In this document: in pieces, positions 61,497-64,000 of the stretch
Layout: each line of letters begins with the position of its first letter
Numbering within the stretch: position 1 is the stretch's first letter
Position numbers and translations under genes: made by a program
Notes under the pieces: model-generated
What the model was told of the DNA's origin: nothing
Database searches by the model: none
What the model saw: the letters and a program-made list of their open reading frames with translations, nothing else
Assembly: GCA_018902385.1 (NCBI GenBank)
Contig: JABSSW010000068.1
Coordinates: forward strand, 140,276 to 204,275
Reading direction: 5' to 3'
Origin: Physcia stellaris
Taxonomy: Eukaryota > Ascomycota > Lecanoromycetes > Caliciales > Physciaceae
DNA length: 64,000 nucleotides

Positions 61497-64000
61497 ATTC
61501 ATTTTTGAAATCGTAATTTCAATGATCATTGTGTGATATTGTGCGACGTTTATAAATTTAATTTTGTACGACGTGTAAAACGTTTTCATTTTTTTTAATT
61601 TTTTCATATTTTCGTTTTCTTTTTTGATCGTGCGATTCGTTTTTTTTTTGTGAACAAATCAAACGTTTTAATTTTCATTTTATGAATTATGATCGCGTAC
61701 GTGTGTATTATTATCGTCGTTTTTTCGTTTAAAATTGTCGTTCATGCGTTGTTGTTTTTGAATTTATTCGTTTTTTCTGTTTCGATCGTGTGATTCGATA
61801 TTGTTGAAAAACAACAATGCTTGTTGCAACGATGATTAGCAACGAAAAAATCTAATTTAATTTGTGTTAAAAATAAAAATCGTCGAAAATTTTGAAATTT
61901 CGATGTTTGCGCGTGTGAAAACAATCATCATGAATTGTCATTGAATTGTTAAATTATTTTTCAATTAATTGCTCATTATATTACATTGAAAATTGTCAAA
62001 TTTCGATTATCATATTTATGTCATTATATCATTATGAAAACGTTCGCGATGTTTTTCGCATTTTCGAAAAATTTTTTCGTCAAAATTTTTGTGAACAAAC
62101 GTGTTTTGTTCATTAGATTCTCGATTCAGATTTGCTCGTGAAAATCGTAAAAATACATCGAAAAATTCTGTTTTTGACGATATGTTCGTTTGAATATTTG
62201 AATAATCAATTGCGAATTGTACACGAATTTCATCAAAATTATTACAATTGTTTTTGTGAAATTCAATGACGTTTTCATTTTGTTTATGATGTTTATCAAA
62301 ATATTCGATTGATATTTCTCGATTGATTTATCATTTTCATCGATATCTTTTTGAAAAGCGCGACGAATTGAATTTCGTCTCTTTTCGAAATCGAAAAACA
62401 TGTAAAACAATCGATTTCTGAACGCGAAATTTTTTTGTATATATTGAACAACAAATTGCAATCAATATTACATGCGACACAATGAATAACATACGTTAAA
62501 AAAAATCTAAAAAAAAGAAAATAAAAAAATGTATGTCGATTTGTTCGAAAGCGAATTTATTTCAAAAATTATTAAACAAATTTTCGAAAATTGCGACATA
62601 ATCAACGTATGCGTTTTCGAATGTTTGTGCGTCAATATATTTTTCAAAACATTAAATTTGAAACAAAAAACAACAATTTGTCGATACATTTGATCGAATA
62701 CGCTTTTACGAATCAATGATTTATCATTTGTTGACATGAAATTTTTTTTTATTTTCGCGTTAATTCATTTTTGATCGACATCGATAATCAATATAATCAT
62801 GATTGACAAATTCGTCATCACTCGCACAAAACGAATTTTATCGAATAAATGTTTGAAATCGAATTTTTCAAAACGATTCGAATTGACGATTTTGTATTGC
62901 GTATTTCGTTTACAATTTTGTTTTCACGTTGTTTGCAATTGAATCAACATTTTAATTTTTTTTTTCTTTTTTTGTTCTATCATATTTTGAAAGACAACGA
63001 GATATGTCTCGAAAAAATTTAATTGAATTCACATAACAACGAGTTCGAAAAAAAAATAATAATTTTTTCAAATTTCATCGCGCAATATCGTCACGAACTA
63101 TTGCAACGAACGAAAAAACATTTTTCAATTTTCGAATTGTTGTTATCGTTTCATTTCGTGTCGTTTCAAACGCATTTTTCATTTTAATTGTTTTTATTTT
63201 TTTGATTATTTTGATCAACGTCGTCGAATGCAATTGACGAAATCGATGATTTTAAATTTTTCAATTTTCGTGATTTTATAAAAAAATCGTTTCGTTCAAA
63301 TCGACGACGATATTGCGATCGATCATTGTTTTAAATATTTTTATTATCATAGATCGCAACGTCGATCGCATGTCGAATTGTTTTTGAAATTATTTTCATG
63401 ATTTTTTATTACGCGTTTTTACATAATGACATTTATTTACGATGATCAAATCGTAATGATTCAAATAAAATTTTTCGATATGTTTTTTTGTTTTTTTATT
63501 TTTTTGAAATTTGTAATTGTGAATTAAAATCAATGTTGCATTTCGTTTTTTGAAAATTTGTCATGTATCGACGATTCAAAAATTGTTCGATTTTGAATCA
63601 AACAAATTCATTTGTTCAACGAAATCAATATTCAAACGAAATCGAAACGACGACAATTTATGAAACGAATTTGAAATATCGATTTTGATTTGTACAAAAT
63701 GTTTGATTTGATTGTACGACATTGTGTGTTTGAAAAAATTTTGATTCGTCGACGAATGACAAACGAAAATTTGAATATCAATGATTTCGAAATCAATTCA
63801 ATCTCGAATGTGCTCAATTCATTGCTCAAAAAAATTGTTCAAAACAAAAAAAATTGTAATTTCATCGATAAAATTTCAATCATAAAATTCGTTGTTCGAT
63901 TGACACGAACATTTGCAAAAAAAATTATCGACAATTAAATATTTGACATCGTCAAACGCATTAAAAACAATGTTTGAAATGTTGCGATGAAATTTTCATT
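61497..64000 (-). repeat. inverted repeat family R4, copy 2 (continues past window end)
   Basis: Reverse-orientation copy of 32495-35017. Frames at 62126-62461 and 62507-62737 (minus) and 63690-63938 (plus) match those of copy 1. Alignment still holds at base 64000, so the repeat is truncated by the window. Confidence 0.85.

Larger units (their letters stand above)
23400..64000. other. AT-rich mutated-repeat isochore, no intact genes
   Basis: Over 40 kb of uniformly AT-rich sequence continues to the window end. In five 60-base rows counted by hand (starting 24961, 36361, 46021, 56041, 62221) G+C is 79/300. Of 46 cytosines, 27 are CpA, 14 CpG, 5 CpT and none CpC. TpA is 11 against ApT 37. Many 60-190 aa open frames are rich in Phe, Ile, Asn and Lys; they are by-products of composition or relics of transposable-element proteins, not genes. 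The content is dispersed, inverted and tandem repeats, listed separately. Stretches not covered by a listed repeat (about 35,018-38,031; 39,839-42,262; 46,256-48,199; 48,693-50,500; 50,663-54,240; 55,231-56,306; 58,401-61,496) show the same composition and no structure I could define. Confidence 0.9.

Noticed and set aside
23400-64000. Labelling the AT-rich half as ordinary RIP-mutated DNA
   Set aside because: TpA is scarce, CpA/TpG are abundant, and both standard indices go the wrong way in the sample counted. Repeats are clearly C-to-T mutated, but in another context.
23400-64000. Mitochondrial DNA or contaminant joined to a fungal contig
   Set aside because: No rRNA, tRNA or respiratory gene is visible, and LTR retrotransposon structures are present. 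A misjoin at ~23,400 cannot be fully excluded without reads.

Overview
The window comes from a filamentous ascomycete (Pezizomycotina) nuclear genome. The genes have short spliceosomal introns (about 48-138 nt, GTRNGT donors), and the families are typical of the group: N5-hydroxylating monooxygenase, adenylation-carrier-condensation enzyme, MCT-type MFS carrier, ankyrin and F-box proteins, and a secreted Ser/Thr/Pro-rich protein. The sequence is sharply bipartite. Positions 1 to about 23,400 are gene-bearing with ordinary composition. Positions about 23,400 to 64,000 form one AT-rich isochore (about 26% G+C in a hand-counted 300-base sample) made of mutated repeats, with no gene I would call intact.

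Gene-bearing half, left to right: an adenylation-carrier-condensation megasynthase (386-3964, minus, one 51-nt intron); an MCT-like MFS transporter (5730-7422, minus, seven exons); a SidA-type L-ornithine N5-monooxygenase (9013-10533, plus, three exons); a membrane-anchored HODM alpha-like/DUF3445 protein (12531-13823, plus, three exons); a secreted mucin-like protein (15324-18713, minus, 5' half of the model uncertain); an ankyrin protein (19802-20908, plus, two exons); and an F-box protein (21253-23160, minus, three exons). The first three or four look like a small biosynthetic cluster: N-oxygenation of ornithine, acyl or amino-acyl activation and condensation, and transport. The product is unknown.

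AT-rich half: I could define an LTR retrotransposon with matching LTRs and an exact 5-bp target duplication (38032-39838), a second LTR pair around zinc-finger/coiled-coil relics (43688-46255), a solo LTR (56307-56475), a weaker LTR-like unit (29804-30585), a three-copy direct repeat, two inverted repeat pairs (one of them at least 2.5 kb), and several tandem arrays (697, 210, 128, 56, 30 and 27 bp periods).

The most interesting signal is how this half was mutated. It does not carry the classical RIP signature (CpA to TpA). CpA, TpG and CpG are retained (CpG about three times expectation in the sample), TpA is scarce, and CpT/ApG and especially CpC/GpG are nearly absent. Hand alignments of three repeat sets, including LTR pairs from single elements, show C-to-T differences mainly at CpT/ApG. 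This suggests a RIP-like process with a CpT/CpC preference that the standard RIP indices would miss.
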